A stretch of 64,000 bases of DNA from Wenyingzhuangia marina. Lineage in GTDB: Bacteria; Bacteroidota; Bacteroidia; Flavobacteriales; Flavobacteriaceae. A model generated the notes under the pieces. The model saw only the letters and a list, made by a program, of their open reading frames with translations, made no database searches and was not told the origin of the DNA. The stretch lies in NCBI RefSeq assembly GCF_900130035.1, contig NZ_FQXQ01000006.1, positions 106,025-170,024 of the forward strand, in the 5' to 3' direction. This document shows, in pieces, positions 1 through 8,484 of this stretch; positions within the stretch are counted from its first letter, which is position 1, and every line of letters begins with the position of its first letter. The translations under genes were made by a program, and so were the position numbers.

Positions 1-1218
1 GATAGTATTGTTTTAAATGCATCTGACTATATAAAGTTTGACAAGAGTAACATACATAAACTGGTTAACCTTTTAAAGAAATATGACTTTGCAGACAATC
101 AATTAAAAATTAAAAAAGACTTAATTAAACAATTGGCAAAGTTTAAGGACAAAAAAGTTCAAAGTTTTTTAGAGAAAACTTATGAAAACTCTTTTGATAA
201 TCCAAACAATCAATTTGCAATTGTATCCTCTATTACCAATGAAAAAAACGAAGAGAGCTACAAAAAATTACTGAGTTTATTTAAGACAGACATTCCATTA
301 ACATCCTCTAAATATAAGATTACCAACTTATTTTCTAAACTAAGTGATTCTCTAGAACTGGCTAAAAATCTATATCCAGATATATTAAGCTTTAGCACAA
401 TTTCCGAATACAAAGATCCTATATATAATTTATTAGCAAAACTGGTAGAAAAAGAAACTATTGATCCTTTGTTCTATGAAGATTTTAAAAATCAAATTTT
501 AACAGATGCTAAAATAGAATTGAAGAGACAAATAAATAAAAAAATTGAAAACGCCTCTTCAAACTACAATTATAACAACAATTCTAATTACTATTCAGAA
601 GATGATCCATTAAATAATTTTGTGAAAATTCTTTTTCCTTTTAGAAAAGAGAAAAACATCAAAAACTTTTTTAACAGACTTAATTATACAGAAAATTATT
701 ATGTAAAAAGCACATATGTTACACTCAAACTAAAAGAAGATAATAAATTGGAGAAGAAGTTTTTTAATAATTTATTAGCAAAATTAAACAGTAGAGGTGT
801 ATTATATAAAAAGCTAGAAAACATTAAACGAACTGATATATTTCCAAAAAAATATAAAACCAAAGAAGAAATCTACAAATCTTACCTATTTAAAAATAAT
901 CAGAAAGAAAACTTACAAGACACCATTGTATTTATAGATAAAAAAGAATTTATAAAATCAAAAATACCTTATGAGGTTTATTTTTACAAATCTAAACCAC
1001 ATATAAATTCAAACTCCTATGACAAAAACTGGAAACTGAGCTATATAAGCTTTAAAAAGAAAGAAGAAATTGGTATAAAACATTATTATAAAATGGAAAA
1101 CAAAGCTATAGATGAAACCAAACCTATCGAAAAAACTATAGAAATAGCAACTGAAAAAATTAAGCTAAAAGATAGAAAAAGGGTGAATTTAGAGGAGACA
1201 AATTATTATGGATACTAA
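1..1218 (+). CDS. C-terminal part of a large uncharacterised protein (cut by window start)
   Basis: The reading frame is open from base 1 to the TAA at 1216-1218, so the 5' end lies outside the window. The TTG at 133 is only an internal codon, since the frame upstream encodes protein-like sequence. About 405 residues are visible: Lys/Asn-rich, largely alpha-helical in appearance, with an Asn/Tyr/Ser-rich low-complexity patch around codons 185-200. No catalytic motif or membrane segment is recognisable. It vaguely resembles the helical C-terminal halves of large flavobacterial TraB/GumN-type proteins, but that is from memory and cannot be confirmed here. A strong terminator follows, so it ends its transcription unit. 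Confidence 0.7.
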   Translation, partial: DSIVLNASDYIKFDKSNIHKLVNLLKKYDFADNQLKIKKDLIKQLAKFKDKKVQSFLEKTYENSFDNPNNQFAIVSSITNEKNEESYKKLLSLFKTDIPLTSSKYKITNLFSKLSDSLELAKNLYPDILSFSTISEYKDPIYNLLAKLVEKETIDPLFYEDFKNQILTDAKIELKRQINKKIENASSNYNYNNNSNYYSEDDPLNNFVKILFPFRKEKNIKNFFNRLNYTENYYVKSTYVTLKLKEDNKLEKKFFNNLLAKLNSRGVLYKKLENIKRTDIFPKKYKTKEEIYKSYLFKNNQKENLQDTIVFIDKKEFIKSKIPYEVYFYKSKPHINSNSYDKNWKLSYISFKKKEEIGIKHYYKMENKAIDETKPIEKTIEIATEKIKLKDRKRVNLEETNYYGY

Positions 1219-1270
1219 ATAATAGTTGATTTCATAACTCTAGAAAAAGTCATAGCTATGCATTTAATAT

Positions 1271-1299
1271 AAAAGCCTTCACAAAATGTGAAGGCTTTT
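1271..1299 (+). terminator. Rho-independent terminator after the partial gene
   Basis: A 12-bp perfect stem (AAAAGCCTTCAC and its complement) closes a 5-nt loop AAAAT and is followed by TATATTTTTG. It lies 53 bp after the stop codon. Confidence 0.85.
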
Positions 1300-1340
1300 A
1301 TATTTTTGAGTAAATTCCAATTTATCTAACTTCTGTATAA

Positions 1341-1367
1341 ACAAAAAAACTTCTGTTTTCACAGAAG
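1341..1367 (-). terminator. Terminator of tRNA-Leu
   Basis: Read on the minus strand, a 7-bp stem CTTCTGT/ACAGAAG with a GAAA loop is followed by a run of seven T. It starts 8 nt past the tRNA 3' end. Confidence 0.8.
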
Positions 1368-1374
1368 CTTTTTG

Positions 1375-1456
1375 TACGGGCGGAGAGACTCGAACTCTCA
1401 CACCTCGCGGCACTAGATCCTAAGTCTAGCGTGTCTACCAATTCCACCACGCCCGC
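1375..1456 (-). tRNA. tRNA-Leu (anticodon UAG)
   Basis: The minus strand folds as a class II tRNA. The acceptor stem is GCGGGCG with CGCCCGU, and the D-arm has the leucine-type GGTGGAATTGGTAGACAC. The anticodon stem CTAGA/TCTAG closes the loop CTTAGGA, giving anticodon UAG, which reads CUA. A long variable arm follows, then T-arm GAGAGTTCGAGTCTCTC and discriminator A. No CCA is encoded; the next base is C followed by AAAA. It is a single-gene unit with its own promoter and terminator. Confidence 0.95.
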
Positions 1457-1477
1457 TGTTAAAATCTTTAACGACTG

Positions 1478-1507
1478 CAAATATAAACAATAGTTACAAT
1501 TTGCAAA
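1478..1507 (-). promoter_or_regulatory. Promoter of tRNA-Leu
   Basis: On the minus strand a -33 TTTG (1504-1507) and a -7 TATATTTG (1478-1485) are separated by 18 nt, close to the Bacteroidota consensus. The -7 box is about 21 nt upstream of the mature tRNA end. Confidence 0.7.
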
Positions 1508-1546
1508 GAGAAATATTATATTTTAGTAATACTTTAATATTTCATC

Positions 1547-2944
1547 ATGAAAAACATCAATCAATACATTTCTAAACACAAAGAACGCTTTTTAAATGAA
1601 CTTATTGAGCTCTTAAAAATCCCTTCTATTAGTGCCGATTCAAATTACAGGCCGCAAGTTTTACAAACTGCCAACCACGTTTCCAATGCTTTAGCAGAAG
1701 CTGGTTGTGAAAACATACAAATTTTACAAACCAAAGGAAATCCTGTAGTGTATGCAGATAAAGTGATAGATCCTAATTTACCTACCGTTTTGGTTTACGG
1801 TCATTATGATGTGCAACCTGCCGATCCTATAGAACTTTGGGACACTCCTGCCTTTGAACCGACCATAAAAAAAACAAAAATTCACCCAGAAGGAGCTATT
1901 TTTGCCAGAGGCGCTTGCGATGACAAAGGCCAAATGTTTATGCACATTAAAGCCATTGAGTTTTTAATTGCTACAAATCAACTGCCATGTAACGTAAAAT
2001 TTATGATTGAGGGAGAAGAAGAAATTGGATCTCCAAGTCTTGCTCCGTTTATTAAAGAGCATGCTGAATTGTTTAAAAATGATGTAATCTTAATTTCTGA
2101 CACTGGAATGATTTCTAACGATCAACCTTCTATTACTACAGGTTTGCGTGGATTGAGTTATGTAGAAATTGAAGTTACAGGTCCAAACAGAGATTTACAT
2201 TCTGGATTTTATGGAGGTGCTGTGGCAAATCCTATCAATATTTTAAGTCAGATGATTGCCAAACTTCATGATGAAAACAACCATATTACCATTCCTGGTT
2301 TTTATGATGATGTATATGAATTGTCTGAAGAAGAAAGAGCAGAAATGGCCAAAGCTCCATTTGAACAAAAAGATTATAACAAAGCATTAAATATTGAAGA
2401 AGAATGGGGTGAAAAATCTTATTCTACTATTGAAAGAAGTACTGTAAGACCTACTTTAGATGTAAATGGTATTTGGGGTGGTTATATTGGCGAAGGGGCT
2501 AAAACCGTGTTGCCATCAAAAGCTTTCGCTAAAATTTCTATGCGATTGGTACCCGGCCAAGATCCCGATAAAATCACTCAATTATTCACAGACTACTTTA
2601 TGAGCTTGGCTCCAAAATCTGTAAAAGTAGTGGTAAAACCTCATCATGGAGGAAAAGCTTATAGAACGCCATTGGAGTCAACAGGATATCAAGCAGCCTA
2701 TAAAGCATATGCAGAAACTTTTACCAACGCACCTATTCCACAACCTTCAGGAGGTAGCATTCCAATTGTTTCCTTATTTAGTGATGTTTTTAATAGTCAT
2801 ACTATTTTAATGGGATTTGGATTAAACAGTGATGCCATTCATTCTCCAAACGAACATTATGGATTGTTTAACTTTTACAAAGGGATAGAAACCATTCCTT
2901 ATTTTTATCAATACTTTACCCAAATACATCAACAAAATGCGTAA
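1547..2944 (+). CDS. M20 family dipeptidase
   Basis: A 465-aa cytosolic zinc peptidase of the M20 (ArgE/DapE/CPG2) family that likely hydrolyses dipeptides or small peptides. Metal and catalytic motifs are complete: YGHYDVQP near 84-91 (His/Asp), ARGACDDKGQ near 120-129 (bridging Asp) and EGEEEIGS near 155-162 (general-base Glu plus metal Glu). HSG near 218 and the C-terminal SPNEHY region supply the remaining ligands. Length is normal for the dipeptidase branch. No signal peptide is present. It overlaps the downstream OsmC gene by 8 bp, so the two are probably co-transcribed. Substrate specificity cannot be read from sequence. Confidence 0.92.
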   Translation: MKNINQYISKHKERFLNELIELLKIPSISADSNYRPQVLQTANHVSNALAEAGCENIQILQTKGNPVVYADKVIDPNLPTVLVYGHYDVQPADPIELWDTPAFEPTIKKTKIHPEGAIFARGACDDKGQMFMHIKAIEFLIATNQLPCNVKFMIEGEEEIGSPSLAPFIKEHAELFKNDVILISDTGMISNDQPSITTGLRGLSYVEIEVTGPNRDLHSGFYGGAVANPINILSQMIAKLHDENNHITIPGFYDDVYELSEEERAEMAKAPFEQKDYNKALNIEEEWGEKSYSTIERSTVRPTLDVNGIWGGYIGEGAKTVLPSKAFAKISMRLVPGQDPDKITQLFTDYFMSLAPKSVKVVVKPHHGGKAYRTPLESTGYQAAYKAYAETFTNAPIPQPSGGSIPIVSLFSDVFNSHTILMGFGLNSDAIHSPNEHYGLFNFYKGIETIPYFYQYFTQIHQQNA

Positions 2945-3404
2945 TGAACATACTTATAAAATTGGCTTAGAGTGGAAAGGGAAACTTACCACTGATAAAA
3001 GAAACAGGTTACGCTATGAGCGTATTTATGAACTAAATTTTGATAACAAACCTAGTTTAATGGGTTCTGCTGATGCTACTTTTCATGGTGATGATAGTTT
3101 ATACAATCCTGAAGAAATGCTCCTCTGTGCTTTGTCATCATGCTATATGATGTCTTTCTTTTATTTATGTAGTTTAAAAAATATTGAAATTGTTGGTTAC
3201 AGTGACGAACCTATTGGAATGATAAAAGTAAATCCTAACGGAAGTGGACAATTTGAAGAGGTTACCTTACAACCTTCTATTTGTATTAAACATAAAGATG
3301 CTAAAGAAATTGAAGTGATTTTTAACGAAGCTCATGATTATTGTTTTATAGCCAGATCTTGTAATTTTAACATCAACCATGCTCCTAAAATAGATTATTA
3401 TTAA
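2937..3404 (+). CDS. OsmC family protein
   Basis: A 155-aa OsmC/Ohr-superfamily protein; family members are thiol peroxidases that detoxify organic hydroperoxides. The first active-site region reads NPEEMLLCALSSC (Cys69; extra Cys64 and Cys78). The second is EAHDYCFIARSC (Cys136), so both redox cysteines are present. The N-terminal strand region (about 8-35) is typical of the OsmC fold. The start overlaps the stop of the M20 peptidase, implying translational coupling. Its stop overlaps by 4 bp the stop of the convergent esterase gene, with no terminator between them. Ohr versus YhfA/OsmC subgroup is not resolved. Confidence 0.88.
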   Translation: MRNEHTYKIGLEWKGKLTTDKRNRLRYERIYELNFDNKPSLMGSADATFHGDDSLYNPEEMLLCALSSCYMMSFFYLCSLKNIEIVGYSDEPIGMIKVNPNGSGQFEEVTLQPSICIKHKDAKEIEVIFNEAHDYCFIARSCNFNINHAPKIDYY

Positions 3405-4129
3405 ATGTAAATAGTAACCATTTTTCTCCAATACTTGGCCCTATGTGCTTCACCATCCCATTCATTAAATTGATAAGAAATTCCTTTTTCATCAAGAATG
3501 GTTTTTAATTTATAGTTGCTTTCTAAAAACAAATCATCTTTACCAATCACTAAGACGATATCTAAATTTTTAATATCAGCTATTAAAGCTTCATCGTGCA
3601 AATTTTTTAAATATTGATTTGGCATATGATAATACACAAAATCATTGTGGTACCCTCCTAACAAATCATCAAAATAACCTTTACAAACAGTTAAATCATA
3701 ACGCCCGCTCATTCCCACAACTTTGCAAAATAAATTAGGATGTCTCATGGCAATATTTACAGCATGATAAGCTCCTAAACTACAACCCGCAGAAATCACA
3801 TTTGGATTGTTATTTACTTGATGCATTAAAGGAAAAACCTCGTTTAACAAATAATTTTCGTACTGGCAATGTCTGTAAATTCTATGGCCAGGATGATCAT
3901 GTGCATTATAAAAAGTTTCTGTATCAACACTATCAATACAAAAAATCTGCAAATGTCCTTCATTAATTTTTTCTTCTAAAGCTTTAATAACTCCCCAATC
4001 TTCATAATCAAAAAAACGTCCCATTCTTGGCGGAAAAAACAAAACTTTTGCTCCAGAATGACCAAAAATCAACAATTCCATTTCTTTTTCTAAATTGGGA
4101 CTGTGCCATTTATGGTATTCTCTTTTCAT
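3401..4129 (-). CDS. Esterase family alpha/beta hydrolase
   Basis: A 242-aa protein of the putative esterase (esterase D/Fes-like) family. The nucleophile elbow is GCSLGAYHA (Ser117), the acid is probably in VIGKDD (Asp198 or Asp199), and the catalytic His lies in GEAHRAKYW (His229). No signal peptide is visible, so it is probably cytosolic. It lies 15 bp after the SGNH hydrolase gene and is likely in one operon with it. The two hydrolases may act on related acyl or glycosyl esters, but that is inference. The natural substrate is unknown. Confidence 0.85.
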   Translation of the reverse strand: MKREYHKWHSPNLEKEMELLIFGHSGAKVLFFPPRMGRFFDYEDWGVIKALEEKINEGHLQIFCIDSVDTETFYNAHDHPGHRIYRHCQYENYLLNEVFPLMHQVNNNPNVISAGCSLGAYHAVNIAMRHPNLFCKVVGMSGRYDLTVCKGYFDDLLGGYHNDFVYYHMPNQYLKNLHDEALIADIKNLDIVLVIGKDDLFLESNYKLKTILDEKGISYQFNEWDGEAHRAKYWRKMVTIYI

Positions 4130-4144
4130 AGCTTTTCTTTATAA

Positions 4145-4753
4145 TTAAGACATTTCTAAAACCGGAAATGATTCTTTATGAGTTTTAATAATATCAAACC
4201 AAATCTTATATCCTTTTTTATTTAAATGCAAACCATCCTCTATAAAATAGTCTTTATTTGGTTTTCCAGAAGCATCTAACATGGCTTCATAAATATCAAT
4301 AAAATAAAAGTTTTTATCTTCTTTAGATATTTCCTTAATGTTACTATTTGTATAACGAATACTACCTTCTAAATACCATCGGCTAGGGCTAGGTTTTATA
4401 GAAACAAAAGTTACGGGAATATTTCCATAATCTTTTCTAATTTGATCTAATAAAGTTCTAAAAAACAGTACTATTTCCTCTGGATGTCTCCCATCTCCTA
4501 AATCATTATCTCCTGCATAAATCATGACTGCTCTAGGATTTAATCCTTTGAAATTTTTTTTATAAAACCAAGAACAGGCTGCTAGTGTAGAACCTCCAAA
4601 TGCTAAATTAATTGGGGCATATTCTTTAAAAAGAATTGGAAGTTCATTCCATAAATTAAAAGAAGAACTCCCATAAAAAACCATATCAGGCTTGTATTTT
4701 ATTTTATTTTTTTCTCGTTCTAATCTTTCTAACTCTTCATGATACCAAAACAT
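4145..4753 (-). CDS. SGNH/GDSL-type hydrolase
   Basis: A 202-aa SGNH-fold esterase or lipase-like enzyme. Block I is FYGSSSFNLW (Ser around 29-30), block II GGSTL (Gly), block III AGDNDLGDG (Asn around 83), and block V DGLHLNKKGY with the catalytic Asp-x-x-His. There is no secretion signal; the protein starts directly with a charged helix. It is the first gene of a two-gene operon with the esterase. A near-consensus -7 box, TAACTTTA, lies upstream on the minus strand. Possible jobs include deacetylation of glycans or lysophospholipid hydrolysis; sequence alone does not decide. Confidence 0.88.
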   Translation of the reverse strand: MFWYHEELERLEREKNKIKYKPDMVFYGSSSFNLWNELPILFKEYAPINLAFGGSTLAACSWFYKKNFKGLNPRAVMIYAGDNDLGDGRHPEEIVLFFRTLLDQIRKDYGNIPVTFVSIKPSPSRWYLEGSIRYTNSNIKEISKEDKNFYFIDIYEAMLDASGKPNKDYFIEDGLHLNKKGYKIWFDIIKTHKESFPVLEMS

Positions 4754-4825
4754 CTTCCTCTTTTTTAAATCGAGGGCTAAAGTTAATCAAAATTTATGCT
4801 TCAGGCATAACATCCTGAAATTTAA

Positions 4826-5185
4826 CTATTTTATAAAGCCTAATTCTTTTTGTTTCTTTTTTGTTAAGCTTTTCACTACCAAATCATAAGAATGATCTAT
4901 CCATTTTTTTATGTCATCTGTAGACATATCAGAAGCTAATAAAATAGTGTTCCAATGTTTTTTATTCATGTGAAAAGCTGACGTTACTGACGAATATTTT
5001 TCTCTTAATTCAATAGCCATTTCTGGATCACATTTTACATTTACTGCGTGTGGTATCCTTTCCAAACCTGTTAAAGCAAACATTTTATCAGACACTTTAA
5101 ACACCAAAGTAGATTCGTCAAAAGGGAAACTCTCACTTACATGAGCTTTGGAAATACAATACGTTCTTAAATCTTCTATATTCAT
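4826..5185 (-). CDS. MmcQ/YjbR family DNA-binding protein
   Basis: A 119-aa protein of the MmcQ/YjbR (CyaY-like fold) family. These are small proteins with a double-wing fold and proposed DNA binding; their biological role is unclear. Diagnostic features are FPFDESTLVFKV near the N-terminus, the central KCDPE, and KKHWNTILL in the C-terminal half. I chose the ATG at 5185 (MNIEDLR) rather than a TTG three codons upstream, because family members begin just before this segment. It is a single gene, divergent from the aldehyde dehydrogenase. Confidence 0.85.
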   Translation of the reverse strand: MNIEDLRTYCISKAHVSESFPFDESTLVFKVSDKMFALTGLERIPHAVNVKCDPEMAIELREKYSSVTSAFHMNKKHWNTILLASDMSTDDIKKWIDHSYDLVVKSLTKKKQKELGFIK

Positions 5186-5237
5186 TTTTATCAATTTTTC
5201 TTAGGACAGAACAGGATGCCCACTAAGATACATTTTG

Positions 5238-5245
5238 TAAGTTTG
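5238..5245 (+). promoter_or_regulatory. -7 box of the aldehyde dehydrogenase gene
   Basis: TAAGTTTG matches TAnnTTTG and lies 25 nt before the ATG. No clear -33 TTG is seen. Confidence 0.5.
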
Positions 5246-5270
5246 TAAATCAAACATTGTATATTTTCTA

Positions 5271-6611
5271 ATGATTATTACCACCAATCCATATACTCAA
5301 AAAAAAATTCAACAATATTCTTTTTTAAAAGATGAGGAGTTAAATTTAAAACTAAATACAGCTCAAAAAAGTTATAAAAATTGGAAAAATACTTCTTTTA
5401 AAGAAAGAGAACAATTGGGTATAAAACTAAAAGAATTGATGCTGAGTCGTAAAGAATCATTGGCAAATCTTATTAGTACAGAAATGGGAAAACCCATTAC
5501 TCAGTGCTTAGCAGAAGTAGTCAAAACAAGTACATTGGTTGATTATTTTACAAGTAATACAGCCAATTTTCTTAAAAATATAGACTTAGATGAAAACACT
5601 TATGTGAGTTATCACCCTACAGGAGCTGTTTTTGGTATTATGCCATGGAATTTTCCACTTTGGCAAGTATTCCGTTATGCGTTTCCAAACATTATAGCTG
5701 GAAATGTTTGTTTGTTAAAACATGCTCCAAATGTTACGGGTTGTGCCATAGCCATTCAGCAATTATTTGAAGATGCAGGTTACCCAAAACATGTTTTCAC
5801 CAATTTAATTATTGATATTCCACAAGTAGAACAAGTAATTGCTCATAATGTGGTGCAAGGAGTTTGCCTAACAGGAAGTACAAAAGCAGGAAGTTCTGTA
5901 GCTGCTTTGGCAGGGAAATATTTAAAAAAATCGGTATTAGAATTAGGAGGTACAGACGCTTCTATTATTATGGAAGATGCTGATTTTGATACTGCTTTAA
6001 CTTCTGCTTTTGATTCTAGAACCGCCAATTCTGGTCAAGTATGTATTGCTGCCAAAAGAATTTTTGTACCTAAAAACAAATTGGAATATGCTATTGCCTT
6101 TTTTAAACAGAAAATAGCGGATTTAAAACAAGGAAATCCTTTAGAGGAAAGCACTCAAATAGGTCCTATTTCTAAAGCTGAGTTTTTACCTATTTTGCAA
6201 AATCAAGTGGAAAAAACCATTAAAAACGGAGCTGAATTAATAGTAGGTGGAAAAATTAAAGAACCTTTTTACGAAACCACTTTGTTAGTTGTAAACAAAG
6301 AAAACTCTATGTTAAAAGAAGAAATTTTTGGTCCCGTTATTTGTGTTATTCCTTATGAAAATACTGATACTTTAATTGAAGAAGTTAACAATTCTGAATA
6401 TGGATTAGGTACTGCTATTTGGACAAAAAATATTGGAAAAGCCAAATCACTCGCAGAAAAAATAGAAGCAGGTTATGTATCCATCAATTTTAAAGTAACC
6501 AGCGATCCTAAATTTCCTTTTGGAGGAATTAAAAAATCTGGTTACGGAAAAGAATTAGGAGAACATGGTTTAAAAACTTTTTTAAATGCCAAAACCAACA
6601 CCATTGCTTAA
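5271..6611 (+). CDS. Aldehyde dehydrogenase, succinate-semialdehyde type
   Basis: A 446-aa NAD(P)-dependent aldehyde dehydrogenase resembling short-form succinate-semialdehyde dehydrogenases, which oxidise succinic semialdehyde to succinate. Visible motifs are PWNFPLWQ (about 125-132), the nucleotide-binding TGSTKAG (201-207), general base Glu224 in LELGGTDASI, and nucleophile Cys258 in SGQVCIAAKR. The C-terminal FPFGGIKKSGYG is typical of the family. The N-terminal NPYTQK start and overall length match the roughly 450-aa GabD-like subgroup. Its stop overlaps that of convergent hemW by 3 bp. Substrate is inferred from subgroup resemblance only. Confidence 0.88.
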   Translation: MIITTNPYTQKKIQQYSFLKDEELNLKLNTAQKSYKNWKNTSFKEREQLGIKLKELMLSRKESLANLISTEMGKPITQCLAEVVKTSTLVDYFTSNTANFLKNIDLDENTYVSYHPTGAVFGIMPWNFPLWQVFRYAFPNIIAGNVCLLKHAPNVTGCAIAIQQLFEDAGYPKHVFTNLIIDIPQVEQVIAHNVVQGVCLTGSTKAGSSVAALAGKYLKKSVLELGGTDASIIMEDADFDTALTSAFDSRTANSGQVCIAAKRIFVPKNKLEYAIAFFKQKIADLKQGNPLEESTQIGPISKAEFLPILQNQVEKTIKNGAELIVGGKIKEPFYETTLLVVNKENSMLKEEIFGPVICVIPYENTDTLIEEVNNSEYGLGTAIWTKNIGKAKSLAEKIEAGYVSINFKVTSDPKFPFGGIKKSGYGKELGEHGLKTFLNAKTNTIA

Positions 6612-7732
6612 ACCCAAAATAATTCACTAGCAATTCCATCAGCTAAAAACTTTCCTTTTTGTGTAGTTTTTAGCTGATTTTGTTTTAACATTAAAGTACC
6701 GTTTTCTAAAAAAGGTTGAATCTGTTTTTCCAAAAAGATACTGGTTTTTATTCCAAAATCTTGAGATACTTTTTCTAAAGACACCCCCCAAATAGTTCTT
6801 AACCCAGTCATAATATATTCATTATACTGATCTTTAACTGTTAATATTTCTTGACCAGATGGCAAACTATTTTCTAATAAAGACTTAATATATTTAGCAT
6901 TGTTTGCTACGTTCCAACTTCTAATATTCCCATTAAAAGAATGTGCCGAGGGTCCAAAACCTAAATACCATTTTCCTAACCAATAAGACGTGTTGTGTTT
7001 TGAATAAAAGTTAGGTTTTCCAAAGTTTGATATTTCATAATGATCAAATCCTGCTTGGGTTAAGGTGTTAACTAAAATATCAAAATGTTGAGCCGCCAAA
7101 CTTTCATTAATAACAGGATATGTTCCTTTTTTGATAAAATCTGCCAAAGCAGTTCCCTCCTCCACCGTTAAAGCATAAGAGGAAATATGTGAAATTCCAA
7201 ATTTTAAAGCTTGTTGAATATTTTGTTTCCACTCCTCATTAGATAATCCCGGAATTCCATACATCAAATCAATAGTAATATTGTTAAAATATTGAGTAGC
7301 CGTATGTAAACATTGTTTTACTTCTTCTGATGAATGTGCCCTATTCATCATCTGCAACTCTTTATCACCAAAAGATTGCACCCCTATACTTAACCTATTA
7401 ATTTCTGTTTGTGCTAATTCTTTTATTTTATCATCTGTTAAATCATCAGGATTGGCTTCTAAAGTAATTTCAGGAATCTCAATTACTTTATAGTATTGCC
7501 TGATCGTTTTAATAATGTTTTTAATTTCATCAACATCCAAAATACTTGGTGTTCCTCCTCCAAAATAAATAGTCTTTACCGTTTTATTTTTAAATTCATC
7601 AGCCCTTAAAATAATTTCTTGTACCAATGCTTTTAACAAAGGCTCTTTATTTTTTAAAGAAGTAGAAAAATGAAAATCGCAATAATGACATGCTTTTTTA
7701 CAAAACGGGATGTGTAAATAAATACCTGACAT
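6608..7732 (-). CDS. hemW: Radical SAM heme chaperone HemW
   Basis: A 374-aa radical SAM protein of the HemW (HemN-like, formerly YggW) family, which binds heme and delivers it to respiratory enzymes; it is not a coproporphyrinogen oxidase. The cluster motif CKKACHYC (Cys11, Cys15, Cys18) sits right at the N-terminus, as in HemW, followed by FGGGTPS (about 58-63), EANPD and the IGVQSF segment. True HemN carries a longer N-terminal extension, absent here. It is a single gene with a 141-bp AT-rich spacer upstream that contains two copies of a 17-bp repeat. Confidence 0.9.
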   Translation of the reverse strand: MSGIYLHIPFCKKACHYCDFHFSTSLKNKEPLLKALVQEIILRADEFKNKTVKTIYFGGGTPSILDVDEIKNIIKTIRQYYKVIEIPEITLEANPDDLTDDKIKELAQTEINRLSIGVQSFGDKELQMMNRAHSSEEVKQCLHTATQYFNNITIDLMYGIPGLSNEEWKQNIQQALKFGISHISSYALTVEEGTALADFIKKGTYPVINESLAAQHFDILVNTLTQAGFDHYEISNFGKPNFYSKHNTSYWLGKWYLGFGPSAHSFNGNIRSWNVANNAKYIKSLLENSLPSGQEILTVKDQYNEYIMTGLRTIWGVSLEKVSQDFGIKTSIFLEKQIQPFLENGTLMLKQNQLKTTQKGKFLADGIASELFWV

Positions 7733-7747
7733 TTTTATTGATTATTT

Positions 7748-7764
7748 GTTGATTTGTTTAACTG
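7748..7764 (+). repeat. 17-bp dispersed repeat, copy 1
   Basis: GTTGATTTGTTTAACTG, in the hemW-ruvC spacer. It matches GTTGA(G/T)TTG(T/C)TTAA(C/T)(C/T)G, found inverted at 7858-7874 and 34391-34407. Confidence 0.5.
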
Positions 7765-7857
7765 CTTAGTTGCTATTGACAATAATTAGTAATTAACCCC
7801 TGAGTACTTTATTTTTATTCTATTGATATTAATCCCTTAAACAATTTCACAAATAAA

Positions 7858-7874
7858 CGATTAAGCAACTCAAC
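7858..7874 (-). repeat. 17-bp dispersed repeat, copy 2
   Basis: The minus strand reads GTTGAGTTGCTTAATCG. It abuts the ruvC stop codon and is inverted relative to copy 1, 93 bp away. It differs from copy 3 at a single base. Confidence 0.5.
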
Positions 7875-8428
7875 TATTTTACTATTTTACTCTCATTCTG
7901 ACTTACAAAACTTGCCCAACCACTGTAATTTTTTCCTCCAACTTTTACACCGCTGTTAAAAAAGTGACAAACAGCTGCAGCCAAACCGTCGGTAGCATCT
8001 AAATTTTTGGGTAAGGTTTTTAAATCTAACAAACTCTTAAGCATCATTGCTACTTGTTCTTTACTGGCATTTCCATTTCCGGTAATGGCCATTTTAATTT
8101 TTTTTGGTAAATATTCCGTTACTGGAATATCTCTAGACAAACCGGCAGCCATCGCTACTCCTTGTGCCCTACCCAACTTTAACATTGATTGTACATTTTT
8201 TCCAAAAAAAGGAGCTTCAATAGCCAATTCATCAGGATGATAAGTATCTATTAACTCTATGGTTCGTTCAAAAATCAAGCGTAGTTTTACATAAGGATCG
8301 CTGTATTTACTTAACAACAATTCGTTCATTTGAACAAATTCCATTTTTTTTCCTACAACCTTAATTACTCCAAATCCCATAATGGTGGTTCCGGGGTCTA
8401 TACCTAATATAATTTTTTCTACAGCCAA
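7874..8428 (-). CDS. ruvC: Crossover junction endodeoxyribonuclease RuvC
   Basis: The 184-aa Holliday-junction resolvase that cuts four-way junctions with RuvAB. The four acidic catalytic residues are visible: Asp in LGIDPGTT, Glu in AIEAPFFGKN, and two Asp in NLDATDGLAAA. I chose the TTG at 8428 (MAVEKIILGIDPG). Starting at the ATG 8479 would add 17 unusual residues, overlap the divergent gene, and place a good -7 box (8452-8459) inside the coding region. With the TTG start the length equals that of other flavobacterial RuvC proteins as I know them. Start choice is moderately sure, function very sure. Confidence 0.93.
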   Translation of the reverse strand: MAVEKIILGIDPGTTIMGFGVIKVVGKKMEFVQMNELLLSKYSDPYVKLRLIFERTIELIDTYHPDELAIEAPFFGKNVQSMLKLGRAQGVAMAAGLSRDIPVTEYLPKKIKMAITGNGNASKEQVAMMLKSLLDLKTLPKNLDATDGLAAAVCHFFNSGVKVGGKNYSGWASFVSQNESKIVK

Positions 8429-8451
8429 TAAAGTGGATTTAACTATTTTAG

Positions 8452-8459
8452 CAAAGATA
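8452..8459 (-). promoter_or_regulatory. -7 box of ruvC
   Basis: On the minus strand TATCTTTG matches TAnnTTTG, 23 nt before the proposed TTG start. It would be inside the gene if the longer start at 8479 were used. Confidence 0.5.
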
Positions 8460-8484
8460 GCTAAATTGAATGCTACCATGGTGC

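Noticed and set aside
133..135. TTG as start of the first gene
   Set aside because: The frame is open and protein-like from base 1, so this is an internal codon.
541..620. Asn/Tyr-rich low-complexity stretch as a possible coding repeat
   Set aside because: Irregular, with no constant unit length; ordinary low-complexity linker.
4800..4819. TTCAGG-N8-CCTGAA hairpin after YjbR
   Set aside because: Only 6-bp arms and no T-run on either strand; not convincing as a terminator.
7733..7873. hemW-ruvC spacer as a small RNA gene
   Set aside because: No promoter plus terminator pair was visible; only the 17-bp repeat copies stand out.
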